Shown in pieces: positions 15,095 to 25,444 of a stretch of 64,000 bases of DNA. A model generated the notes under the pieces. The model was not told the DNA's origin. It ran no database searches and was given only the letters and a program-made list of their open reading frames with translations. The translations under genes were made by a program, and so were the position numbers. How positions within the stretch are numbered: the first letter of the stretch is position 1; each line of letters starts with the position of its first letter. This DNA comes from Theristus sp. LFF4_11 (taxonomy: Eukaryota > Nematoda > Chromadorea > Monhysterida > Xyalidae), in assembly GCA_030248135.1 (NCBI GenBank), contig JASANC010003886.1, positions 62,001-126,000 of the forward strand, given 5' to 3'.

Positions 15095-15720
15095 GTGGCA
15101 CGCAGTACCGTGGGCGGGGGGGTGGGGGGGGTACACCCCCCCCAGAGCACCCGAGACCGTCGGGTGGGGGGGGGCACCGTGCCACCCCCCCTAAAACCGG
15201 GCACCCCCCCCCCATCGTACCCCCCCCTCGAAAATTTGGCCGACACCCCCCCCCCCCACCCCCCCATGAAATTTTGTCTGGGGTCACCCCCCCCCCCCCC
15301 AAAATTTTCTGCACACCCTAAATTTTTTTTCGAAAATCATGATTTTTTGTCTATAAAGTCCATAATATAAGCTGAATATATGATAACTTGACCATCTTCA
15401 TTGTAATTTCAAAGATTTTGCAGCAAAATTTAGCGTTTTTCCTTTCAAATTTAAGCGAAAAAATTTCATGGGGGGGGGGGTGAGGGGGTGGGCCCCCCCA
15501 CAGATAATTTGGAAAAAATGCACCCCCCCCCCCCCCCCCATGGGACCCCCCTGGGGGGGGGTCCCACGTTACCACAGGTTGGACCCCCCCCACACTTTTG
15601 GGTCGGCACCCCCCCCCCCCCCCACGGTACCATACCCCCCCCCCTCGAAAATTTTTTTGGGCCCACGGTACTGGTGGCACGGTGCCCCCCCCCACCCCCC
15701 CACCCGACCGTAATGCATCA
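15095..15720 (-). repeat. G/C-homopolymer repeat family, inverted copy
   Basis: Opposite-strand counterpart of 12355-12735 and 11850-12075. The borders carry GGCACCGTGCC (near 15173) and GGCACGGTGCC (near 15678), and C or G runs reach 15-17. The AT-rich core at 15320-15470 is nearly identical to the plus copy, so amplification was recent. Confidence 0.8.
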
Positions 15721-16084
15721 TTATTAAAACAGCTGCATCTGCAGTTCCGGTGCTCCTCCTCCATAACACAGGAAAGAAAAAAATGCAAAAACTAAATTGA
15801 TCATTTTCACCTTATCAAAAAGGCTTGGCTTAGGATTAGGATTAGGTTTAGGATTAGGAACCTACAACGACTCATTACCAGCAACCACAGACCAAAAATC
15901 AAAAAAAAAATCACTTTTAAGAATGTATACAAATCCACCCGATGGTCTCTGGTGCTCTTCTGGGGGTGTACCCCCACCCCCCCCGCCCACGGTACTGCTC
16001 AGGAACGTCGTCAAAATACCGTGGGATCACGCAGGTGCGTGCCGTCGCCGTGCGTCGTTGTCCAGGCTCGCCAACGCCGCCGCA

Positions 16085-19000
16085 ATGCCAGGCATGCTGA
16101 TTGATGGAGCTTGGATGACGGATACAGAAATGAGCATGGCTGGAAAGTCTGCTCCTGCTGTACCGTCGCAATTCCGAAAATTTATCACAGCTGATGGCAG
16201 CAGTGGTTTCAAAGCGGAGCCGAAACGGTTAGCTTGGGTTGAGTTGTGTCACAAATTGTGGTGCGGTGCTAGGCTATACTGCTGACTAGTGACTGCTGGC
16301 TGAGGCTGACTGACAATGTGCGTTTGCTGAGTTGGGTTGTTAAACAAAAACCAATTTTATTGAGCAAATAAAAACAAAAAATGCCAACTTCAAAAAAACC
16401 TTTATATGCTTAAAACTTAAAACTCAAAAAACTTAAACATCAAATAAAATTTGATATGCTCTGAAATTTCTTTTCGAATATTTCGAAAAGTGAAACAAAA
16501 ATTACCTTGTAAAATTTTGGATTTTGGATTCAGTCGTCGATTTTGGACCGTTTTACCGATTGATTTTAGGCTTTAGCTTGAACAACTTTTGGAATGAAGT
16601 TTTTGAGCATCGCAAAGCTTGGCTTAACATTTCCGATGCAGCCATGGTGACATTTCACTTCTCATTGTGAATATTCTGAGCGTCCGAGCTTTACCGTCTG
16701 CAAGTGCTACTCTGTTTGGTTGCTGTTTCGTGTCGTGTCGCGGTAACGTCATCATAAATGATCGAATTTCAAGTTTGTATGCTATTTTGCAGTTGATCTG
16801 GGGACCATTATTGGCGTTTTTTAAACTCATTGGCGTTTCAAGGGTCAAAACGCAAGACTAAGCATGACCTTGAACAGAGGTAAAATGAAGTCACCGAAAC
16901 AAAATCTGAAATGTGCCGCCATATGGGAGTTATTCGGGAGTAAGGTTGGCATAGGAAATAAAACCGGTTTTTTCGAAAAACGCTTTTTTTGGTTTATTTC
17001 TTGCAAAAAACTTTGGTAGTTGAAATCTGTTGGACGATGATATCGCATAATTGCATTGCATTTTGCAAAAGTCAAAAAATAAACTGTGTCAAACTCAAAT
17101 TTAGCTTCGCTCCACTTAAAAACACTAATAATTTCCACTGTATTTCTGATTTGTTCCGAAGGCCGAGTTACAGAAACTCGGTGCTGGGAAACTAAGGAAG
17201 TGAAACGGTTATAAAACGGAGATAAAACCGTTTTTTCTGACAATTTGAAAAGCCGGTTTTTACCATCCCTATTCGGGAGGCGTTCGCTGTTTGTGTGGAT
17301 GAAAAACCGCTTTTTATTTTTTTGTGAAAAGATACCGTTTTTTCACGGTTTTAAAACTGTTTTTTACTTGAATTTTTTTCGAAAATGGTTTTCCAGGTTG
17401 AGAATATTGCTCTGGATTTTGCCAAACACAATTGAGCAAGAAACGCTGGATAAAACATGCTCTTGTCGATTTTGTGAACAATAATTAAAAGCGTTGTTTT
17501 TCGCGCACAATTGATTAGTGGGTTCGACGACTGAAAATTCAAATTTTCTATTGGTAGAAAACGTTTTTTTTATTTTTGGTGTAAAAACGGTTAAAAAACC
17601 GATTTCTTTTCACGAAAAAAGGTTTTATTTGCCTTTTTGCCATCATTAGCCGTTTGCACATCAAATGTGGTTTTTCTGACTTTGATTTGGCGCAATTTTG
17701 GTTTTCATAAAAAAATAACAAAAATTTCAATGTTAGTTTTTTAACAATCCTAGTGCCCAGCGTGAGCCAGCTATTGTTTTACAACAGTGGACTGTAAACA
17801 GAACACACAATGCAGATTTTTGAGGTTAGTAACCAAAAGCCTAAACCAAAAGCGAGCGAAGCGGACAGCGGATGCGACATAATATGGTCCGTTGGTCGTT
17901 CGCGCTAAAATTCCAAAATTAGTTTGCCTCGCATTGTGAACATAAAAGGAGTTGAGAATTTTTTCTGTTGCACACTGGTGGACAATCCACATATACACTG
18001 TGTGCACGAGAAATTTCTTCTTGGTGATCTTATACACACGCAGTGGGCGTATTTTATCTCTGAAAGTGAAAAAAATGATTCTTGTGGACCCATTTTTTTC
18101 GGCTATGTCATAAAATGTGTTCGCAGTTCCAGTGAAATAAAGAAAAATCTGACTGTTATGATAAAAACATTTCCCAGGGTAAAAGATGCAAAAAATTTTA
18201 AATTTCGCATTCATTTTTTTCTACGATGCTCCCCAAGGCTCAAAATTTAGCCTTTTCACAGAAAATGCGCATTTTAACGTCCGTTTTCAATTTCAGCGTG
18301 TGAAAGAAAACGTTATTTGACAAACCAAAAACGTTTCCTGGAGTAAAAAACAACGCAGAGCTTGAATTTGATTTTTATTTGTTGAAAAATATAAAGAAAA
18401 CGCAGAAAAATTGGTTTTTTTTTTCAGTTGATCGCATCATTATGCAAGTTTTTGACTATAACAATAACAGTTTCACATCAGCAAACAAGTTTGCAAAACT
18501 GTTTAAAACTAAGAACAGCTAAAGAGCTCAAATTCAAACATATAGTTAGCTTAAACAAACGAAAATTAAACAATAACCAGCTAAATAACCAAAGTCGTTA
18601 CGACTTCGGGCGAATCGGCCGTGGAAATTGGCGAAATCGGTCCAAAAATAAAAAATGAGAAAATAACGTATTCCGGGGTTCTTCGGTGCGCTGATCACGA
18701 ATTTTTGGTAAGTTTTCTTATGTGAGCAATTCTAGAACCGAATCGTGATGACTTCGAGCGAATCGGCCGTGGAAATTGGCGAAATCGGTCCAGAAACAAA
18801 AAATAAGAAAATGGTGTAGTCGGGGGTAATTCAATGCGCTGATCACGAATTTGAAGTTAGTTTTCTAATTAAGCAACTCTAGAATCGTACCGATTTTGGC
18901 GAATCGGCCGTGGAGATTGACGAAATCGGGGCAAAAAACAAAAAATAAGAAAATTGTGTAGTCCAGAGTAATTCAATGCGCTGATCACAAATTTCACGTT

Positions 19001-22000
19001 GGTTTCTGTGTGTGCGCAAGCTGTAGGATGATGACTGTGACGATTTCGGGCGAATCGCCCGCGGAAATTGGTGAAATCGGTCCAAAAACAAAAAAAACAG
19101 GAGACCTGTGTAGTCCATGGTAACTCAATGCGCTGATCACGGATTTTGAGTTTGATTCTTATTGTTATGTGAGAGATTTTAGATACTGAATCCTGACGAT
19201 TTCGGGTAAATCGGCCATGGAAGCTGGCGACATCTCTCCAAAACGAAAAATGGAAAAAATTCAGTTCAGTGCGCTGTTGCCTAATGGGAAGTTCGGAAGA
19301 ATATGTGTCCAACGCATTCTGAATTTTGTCCGATTTTTGGGGCTTATGTAAAAGTCCGAATATTATTTAAAAATGCGGAAGACGCATATAAAAGGAGGAA
19401 TATGGCTTTGTAAAAGCAGTGAGAAACTTTTGCATCACAACTATTTTCAAGTCTCTGATGTGGCACACGGATACAAGTACGTAGAGCCATATTTTTGCGC
19501 CGTTTATTCATTATGTCGGTTGCACATGGTAGCCCTCTTACTTTTTCGACAAACGAAACTTTTACATTCGCTGCATTTCGACCAAATAGTGACCTAAAAC
19601 TACCAAAGCAGAGATTACATCTTTGATCACTGACACTGCTTTGCCAAGGATAAAGCGTTGCGCAAAGGCATTGGCGAAGGCAATGTCCCCTTCTTGTGAC
19701 GAAGGCAATGGCTCAAGGGACGGACAGTTCAGCGAGCATCCACACTCTTCCTACAACAACCCACAGGACTTTGGCACCTTCGGGTTTTTGGAATTGGGTA
19801 AAAGGATGAAAATCAACGAAAGCCAACACATTTTTGTCACTGGTGTGTACGTGCATATCTGTGCGTACGTCATCAACAATAAAGCTTATCTGCAGCAACG
19901 CTTTGCAGTCTCTGATGTTTTGTTTCTGCACAGAGTTAGCAGAATTTCGCACATAAACTGAAGAGGACAATTGAAAAACGCTTTTGAAGCTTTTTTAAAA
20001 GTTTATTTAGCAAAACAAACGCGGCGCAAAAATATGATTTGTGTACTTGTATCCGTGTGCCACATCAGAGACTTGGAAATAGTTGTGATGCAAAAGTTTC
20101 TCACTGCTTTTACAAAGCCATATTCCTCCTTTTATATGCGTCTTCCGCATTTTTAGATAATTGGTGATTTGTTTGGTTTGGCAATCTCGTTTGGTTGTGG
20201 TGTTTTTTGAATCTGAAAAATTCTGCGGTAAAAGGATGCAATTGGCAATTACAATTCTGCGCATCGTTAAGAAATGATGCTCAGAGCGAAAAACGACATT
20301 AAACAAACCATTTTCGTCATGTTTTTGAAATTTGCAGAAACCAAATTTAATTAGCAGAAATTTGTTACCAATTTTCTGCAAATTGCAGAACTGACTTTTT
20401 GGAAAAAACCTTGTCACGAACCATGTGAGCTATCGACAACAAAATATTTGGCGTCAGCAGCAACCTAAATAGTCAGTCTCAGTAAAAATTCTCTTCCTTG
20501 GAAGCAGCCGTAAGTTAATCTGTTCTTGGATCACCTTGCTGATCTGAAAACTGGATTTCCATGTTGTGGATATGCCTGACACTCACAATGTGTCGATTAA
20601 AATCAATCAACCTTACCACGAAACCATCGCTATTTTTTGATTTCTTTCTCAAACTGAACTGCACCGCGTGTTCTTTTCCATCCAGGTATCATCTTTACGT
20701 TTCGCTGGCATGTCCGTTTGCGGCACGTTGCATCATCATGCGCAGTTTGAAAGGTATGCAAGAGTTTTATCAGTTGTAGAGTTTTATCAGTTGTATGCAA
20801 GAGTTTTGTCAGTTGTATGCAAGAGTTTTATCAATTGTCAGCTACGGTATGGCCGTTTAAACATGGCAGCTTTTTTCAGGGTGGAAGGAGCGCGCGAATT
20901 TTGAATGAAAGAAAAAAGACGTTCAGAAACTGAATTGTGTGCCAAATTTGACGCGTTTTTTTAAACTAATGGATTATCCGCGCTATTCTGTTCATTTTTT
21001 ATCCCTTGTACACATGATTGGGAATTATGTTGGCTTTTTTGAAAAAGACAACTCCTAGTCTGCGGCTGATCCCGCCTTGATGGACTGCCTCATTTATTCG
21101 GCCATACTGTATATCAATTGTCATGCGTTTCTGAGCTGCGTGCAGTATAGTGATTGATGTTCAAGCAAATACGCGCTCTTGCAAAGACAGCCCCAGCTGT
21201 TGCAACGCAGCATATTTCACTGGTGTTGTTGTCGTGTCATCCGCCGCACATGAAACAACACCAACAATTGGCAGTGCGCTAGCTTCGTTTTCGAACGATG
21301 GTGTTTTTAAAATGTGCTTAGGTCTTCAATCTGTCATTTCAATGTCGTGCGTTGATGCGTTCAAACTCGACCATGGATGGACGATGGGAAAGGAGCTTGG
21401 ACATTCAAGTGGGCTCGACACTCGCGATCCACTTTTCGGCTTTGAATTCTTGCATCAAGTATGGTATAGCCATTTATACGAACGTGTCAGAGCAAAATGG
21501 CGTGATGTACTTTCTGCACAGCTGGACTTTCACAGTTTGGATTATCGATTCACGAAAGGTTTTTTTAAAGCGAGTGACGTCATTGAGGTCCGACGCGTTC
21601 GAATAACTCTACAATACAGTCGAACTCTAAATATTAGGGAATCAGCTGATTGGCTGGCGGTCACGTGATGCACGCCTTCTGTGCAGAACGACAGACAACG
21701 CTCCACAGCGATCCTGCACAGAAAGCTTGCATCGACCACCAACCAATCAGCTGATTCCCTGTAATTTAGAGTTCGACTGTACATACTACTGCCTAGAGTT
21801 GGTAAAAAACCGGTTTTTTATATTGCCAGGAAAAAAAACCGGTTTCTTTTCCGTTTTAAAAAACCGTTTTAAAACCATAAAAAACCGAATGCTTCCCACC
21901 TCCTAAACTTTTCAGAACTTGGCATCTTGAACTCAAAATAGGAAATACATCAAAATTAGTGATTTTGAGCAGCGTAAAATGCTGTTTTCGGGCATACAAC

Positions 22001-23390
22001 CGACCCAATATGCTATTTTTGCCACCAAATGCTACCCAATTTTTTGTTTCAAATCAAATTAATTTCGCTTTTATTGGTTTCCAGGGCAGCACGTTCAATA
22101 AATTGAAAACAAAGACTGGGCAGTGACCGTGTAGGTGTGGGGAGCGGGGAGGGACGGTTGCAAGGAGACCGGATAGCTGACCCCGATTAGGGGGGCGAGA
22201 TTTGCAGAACTGCAAAGTGAAACCGGTGGCGGATTGCGTTTGAAAAATAACATTTCATCAGTTACCCTTTGCAAATCGACAACATCGTCAGTCAGTCTGC
22301 ATATGCACTTAGTTTAGCAGTCACCTTGTCTTCATCGTAATTCACTTGACCCTTGACACAAAAGCTTCTGCAAAATGATGCTTCACCAGTTCAGTTTGAC
22401 ACAGTTCACTGCACCGTTTTTTCAAAAATATAATTTTACATTTTATCAATCAAACGAAGAGTTGTGATTTTTGACCACGAAGTTTGAAAATTTTTAAAGT
22501 AAAAAACCGGTTCTTTATTTTTTCAAGAAAAAAAACTGGAAAAAAACCGGTTTTAAAACGGAAAAGAAACCGGTTTTTTTTCCTGTGCCAACCCTACTAC
22601 TGCCGTTGTTTTGCTGATTGCCGAATGGAGCACGGTGTCGTTGTGCGTTTCCAGGTGTACACGAAAGCAGATGCGAAGTTCAGCGGTCGAGTTGTGGTGC
22701 CGGTGTTGTGGGACACGCACACGAGCACCATTGTCAGCAATGAATCAGCGGACATCATGCGCATGTTCAACTCGCAGTTCACGGTTGCTCATTCGTCTCA
22801 TTCGCCGCCGTTTGTTTAGTGTTTCACAATGATTGCACGTTCGCAGGCGTTTGCGGAGCCCGGTAGCGTCGACTATTATCCTGAAGCACTGCGCGACCAG
22901 ATCGATGCGATGAACGACAAAGTTGCGCCAAACATCAACCTCGGCGTCTACAAATGCGGTTTTGCCAGCACTCAGCGCGATTACGACACCGCCGTTACAG
23001 CGGTCAGGCGTTGTTGGTCTCGTTTGCGTGGTTTTTTGTCTCGTCTCCAATGTCTTATGTCTTGCTGTTCAGTTGTTCGGCTGCCTGGATGAGCTTGAGC
23101 GTCTGCTGGCCAGCCAGGCGTACCTCTGCGGCAGCGTGTTGACCGAGGCCGACTGGCGTCTGTTGCCGACGCTGCTTCGTTTTGACTGCGTCTACGTGGC
23201 GTTGTTCAAATGCAATCTGCGTCTCTTGTGCTCGTATCCACGTTTGCACGCGTACATGCGCAAGCTGTATGCGCACAACGGTGTCAAAGAGTGCGTCGAC
23301 TTTGAACACATCAAACGATCGTATTTCACCGGCTTTTTAAACCTCAATCCACACGGTATTATCCCGGCTGGACCGGAAAATTTTCTGTGA
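16085..23390 (+). CDS. glutathionyl-hydroquinone reductase (ECM4 / Xi-class GST)
   Basis: Six exons: 16085-16227, 20686-20753, 21322-21458, 22655-22783, 22847-23002 and 23073-23390; 316 residues, the usual length for the family, with all phases consistent. The enzyme reduces glutathionyl-hydroquinones to free glutathione and hydroquinone in the cytosol or mitochondrion. Landmarks: FKAEPKRYHLYVSLACPFA with the catalytic Cys57 in the CPFA motif, DPLFGF, GRVVVPVLWD, ESADIMRMFNSQF, NLGVYKCGFAS, LTEADWRLLPTLLRFD, CVDFEHIKR and NPHGIIPAGP near the C-terminus. The start is the ATG in frame before the SQFRKFITADGS motif; an upstream exon cannot be excluded. Introns 1 (4.4 kb) and 3 (1.2 kb) are packed with mobile elements. 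The family is rare in animals, so its origin deserves attention. Confidence 0.92.
16531..17288 (-). repeat. long inverted repeat, right arm
   Basis: Partner of 13568-13974, lying in intron 1 of the reductase gene and split by a 331-bp hAT-type MITE. Together the arms bracket the first coding exon and presumed promoter of that gene. Confidence 0.75.
16941..17271. mobile_element. hAT-type MITE, copy 1
   Basis: TIRs are TAAGGTTGGCATAGGAAATA at the left and TTTTTACCATCCCTA at the right, inside a perfect 8-bp duplication TTCGGGAG (16933-16940 and 17272-17279). Eight-bp duplications and TA(A/G)GGTTGG-type ends are hAT hallmarks. The related arm at 13568-13974 keeps one intact ATTCGGGAGGCG, which is the empty site. 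Confidence 0.85.
17290..18590. other. intron 1 sequence, AT-rich
   Basis: No exon recognised. At 17290-17640 there are further AAAACCGTTTT-like blocks resembling the hAT-MITE ends, perhaps an older, decayed copy. Confidence 0.4.
18598..19300. repeat. 150-bp tandem repeat (satellite-like)
   Basis: About 4.5 degenerate units with a period of 145-160 bp. Each contains CGGGCGAATCGGCCGTGGAA, then GGCGAAATCGGTCCAAAAA and GCGCTGATCACGAATTT. Unit starts lie near 18600, 18748, 18897, 19044 and 19198. Long minus-strand open frames across it only reflect the repeat. It lies within intron 1 of the reductase gene. Confidence 0.85.
19370..20153. mobile_element. inverted-repeat element with 138-bp arms
   Basis: The arm at 19370-19507 (AAAATGCGGAAGACGCATAT onward) is matched almost perfectly by its reverse complement at about 20020-20153. 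TA is present at both outer edges, consistent with a TA-target MITE. The interior of about 510 bp holds one 112-codon open frame with no recognisable similarity. Confidence 0.75.
20755..20840 (+). repeat. short tandem repeat, 19-23 bp units
   Basis: About four copies of GTATGCAAGAGTTTTATCAG / TTGTAGAGTTTTATCAG-type units. The first starts at the donor of reductase exon 2, so the splice donor region itself has been duplicated. Confidence 0.75.
20845..21109. mobile_element. TA-target MITE family GGCCG, copy 1
   Basis: Ends CGGTATGGCCGTTTAAAC and TTTATTCGGCCATACTG are inverted repeats, flanked by TA on each side (20843-20844 and 21110-21111). The internal block GGAGCGCGCGAA...GAATGAAAGAAAAAAGACG is shared with 40383-40695. 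It lies in intron 2 of the reductase gene. Confidence 0.75.
21617..21779. mobile_element. 163-bp palindromic TA-target MITE
   Basis: Both ends read CAGTCGAACTCTAAAT inward, and the inverted repeat continues through GGGAATCAGCTGATTGG, so each arm is about 70 bp with a short loop. TA flanks the element at 21615-21616 and 21780-21781. It inserted 14 bp from the hAT-type MITE, in intron 3 of the reductase gene. Confidence 0.85.
21794..22596. mobile_element. hAT-type MITE, copy 2 (803 bp)
   Basis: It begins TAGAGTTGGTAAAAAACCGG and ends in the inverse form (CCGG...TGCCAACCCTA). A perfect 8-bp duplication CTACTGCC flanks it (21786-21793 and 22597-22604). It is about 97 percent identical by eye to 59287-60081, so movement was recent. 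It has no transposase and makes up most of intron 3 of the reductase gene. Confidence 0.92.
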
Positions 23391-23530
23391 TGTTCAAAAT
23401 AGTCATAGGTTGTGTTGTCTTGCCACAATCGTCACGTGAGCTTCTGTTGGCCAGTATTAGTTAGTTGTCGCACAATTCATCTTTTGGTCGCACAATTGTT
23501 CAAACAGTGGTTCAAAATTTGTTTTTCCGT

Positions 23531-23620
23531 CCGTTTCAGTATTTCTGTTGATTCTTTCCGTCTGTTTCAGTATTTCTGTTGTTCAGAATCTCTCTTCTGT
23601 TTCAGTATTTCTGTTGTTCA
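23531..23620 (+). repeat. minisatellite, GTTTCAGTATTTCTGTTG
   Basis: Three copies of GTTTCAGTATTTCTGTTG with 15-20 bp spacers, just downstream of the reductase gene. Confidence 0.8.
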
Positions 23621-23654
23621 GTTCAATCTTCAATCTCATTTGTTAGTATCCCCG

Positions 23655-23895
23655 GTCAGTATAAAGGCCCATTAATGCAAGACGTTTATATATCCGGCAC
23701 GTCACGTCACGGCACGTCATTTATGAATGAAGACGTGCGGTAAAGTGACGTGCCGGATCATTTTAGATTTTCTGCTCATTCATACCTGCGCACGTCGACG
23801 TGCGTCGACGGACGGCAAAAAGAGAGGTATGAATGAAGACGTGAAGTGACGTGCCGGATCGATTTTTTGCTCATTCATACCTGCGCACGTTTTCG
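23655..23895 (+). repeat. CACGTCACG repeat element, copy 1
   Basis: Contains AATGCAAGACGTTTATATAT, then CCGGCACGTCACGTCACGGC, CATGAATGAAGACGTG-like blocks and inverted counterparts (GTGACGTGCCGGAT). It matches the reverse complement of 51650-51840. Its internal inverted repeats suggest a MITE, but clear ends are lacking. Confidence 0.65.
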
Positions 23896-24344
23896 GTTTC
23901 AGGTGTTAATACGGTTAGAAGAAATGCCAATGAGGACCAGGAGTTACCACAGGCGTGCTAGCGTGCAGCGAACACACATGCTCACTCGACACACAGCTTG
24001 TAAAGCATGTGTGCATGCACTAAGATGCCCAGTACACGTTTCAAATGAAAAAAGTTGATGATATTCAAATGAAAAAGTTGATGATATTCAAATGAATAGA
24101 AGTTTTGTTCTGCATTTCGTCGTTCGTTGTTTCATGCTGCTTCGGCTTCCTGTACTTCGTGAAACAGCGTGGGAACTGGGCTTTTCCTTTGTATCTGTTC
24201 TTCAATTTCAATCAGACAACCCTGAACCAAACTTAAGTGGTATGTTTCGGTTCACGTTGGATTAGCCTGCGACTTTTTGTGTATTTGTTTGAAATCATCG
24301 AGCGCCCCATTTCGCTCCCATTCATATCTTATAACCGGGTCGGC

Positions 24345-24421
24345 TCGGTTTTTCGGATTTCCTTTCGGTCGGTTTTTCGGATTTCCTTTCGGTCGGTTTT
24401 TCGGATTTCCTTTCGGTCGGT
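24345..24421 (+). repeat. 24-bp minisatellite, three units
   Basis: Three perfect copies of TCGGTTTTTCGGATTTCCTT plus TCGG. Confidence 0.95.
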
Positions 24422-24570
24422 AAAAATGAGAAAAAACGCTTCGGTCGGTTCGGTTAACTTCCAACTGACGCTCTGGGCAACGCAACATTTGGGACATCGC
24501 GCGGTGCTGTTGGGTTTGTGCTGTCGCACCTGAACTTTTGCTCACCTTCTTCAGGCTGAGGTTGAGTCAA

Positions 24571-24660
24571 GAGTTCAGGCTCAATAGCAGCTTCCCATGT
24601 GTCGATGAATCATTCGAGTTCAGGCTCAATAGCAGCTTCCCATGTGTCGATGAATCATTC
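24571..24660 (+). repeat. perfect 45-bp tandem duplication
   Basis: The unit beginning GAGTTCAGGCTCAATAGCAG occurs twice, identical, with period 45. Confidence 0.95.
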
Positions 24661-24661
24661 G

Positions 24662-25240
24662 GATGGTTGTATGGCTGTTCATATTCGATGTATGACTCCC
24701 GGTGATAAGTGGCAAGGAATGCGCATGTTTATACCAACCGAGTGGTCATAGCATCAAACTGAACGCCACGGGCGTTGGTGGCGATGCAAGCGGGGCAACC
24801 AGCGGCGCAGCCAAGTAGACTGTGATACAGGATTCAATGTCTGTGTATCATCAATCCCTTGACCGTGACGCCAGCTGCATGAGTACAAATGAATGTTGTC
24901 GTCGTCGTCAGTGCCGCTTTCAGCGAGCTAAGGAAGTGCCAATGAGACCGTGCGTGTTGGCATTGGCAGGCTTACTTAACCCGAGGCCAGCAGCACAGTA
25001 GGCAGGTTAACTGTGATATAGCCATCCGAGGGCACTACATCACCAGCTAACCCACCCGCCGTGGTTTCGCCGATTGCCACAAATTTCACTTCGAATCAGA
25101 ATCGACGTAGACCAGCGACCAGACCGAACTGAGTGTAATCTCTAGTCATGATTTCATTGGGACAACAGCCGACATGACTCACGAGATACACCCAGAACGG
25201 TAACGGCGCATCGGCGAAGGGCGGAGCGTTGCACAAACAC
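24662..25240 (-). pseudogene. coding-like relic, unidentified
   Basis: GC-richer than its surroundings. On the minus strand it has several protein-like runs (for example PFWVYLVSHVGCCPNE and FVAIGETTAGGLAGDVVPSD) separated by stops and frame changes. The pattern suggests an inactivated gene or transposon protein. I recognise no family and assign no function. Confidence 0.25.
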
Positions 25241-25444
25241 CGAAACATACTCGCAACTAGCCAAACTGAGAAAACACAACTGATGAAGTTTGCTGGAGAA
25301 AACGAGAGTATTTATACGATTTTCAGGCTGTCAGTTTTGCGACGCGTTACGTGGCTAATAGCTGGTGCACGCAGGTGTCTGCGTCACAATGGGCCACAAT
25401 TGGTGATCTTTGTTGCCTCATTCACTCGTGCACACTGTTCATAA

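Noticed and set aside
15051..15795. Overlapping Gly/Pro-rich frames
   Set aside because: Same homopolymer artefact in the inverted G/C repeat copy.
18869..19312. 147-codon minus-strand frame
   Set aside because: It spans the 150-bp tandem repeat, and its repetitive product simply mirrors the array.
19623..19961. 112-codon frame inside the inverted-repeat element
   Set aside because: No similarity to a transposase or other family, so left as element interior.
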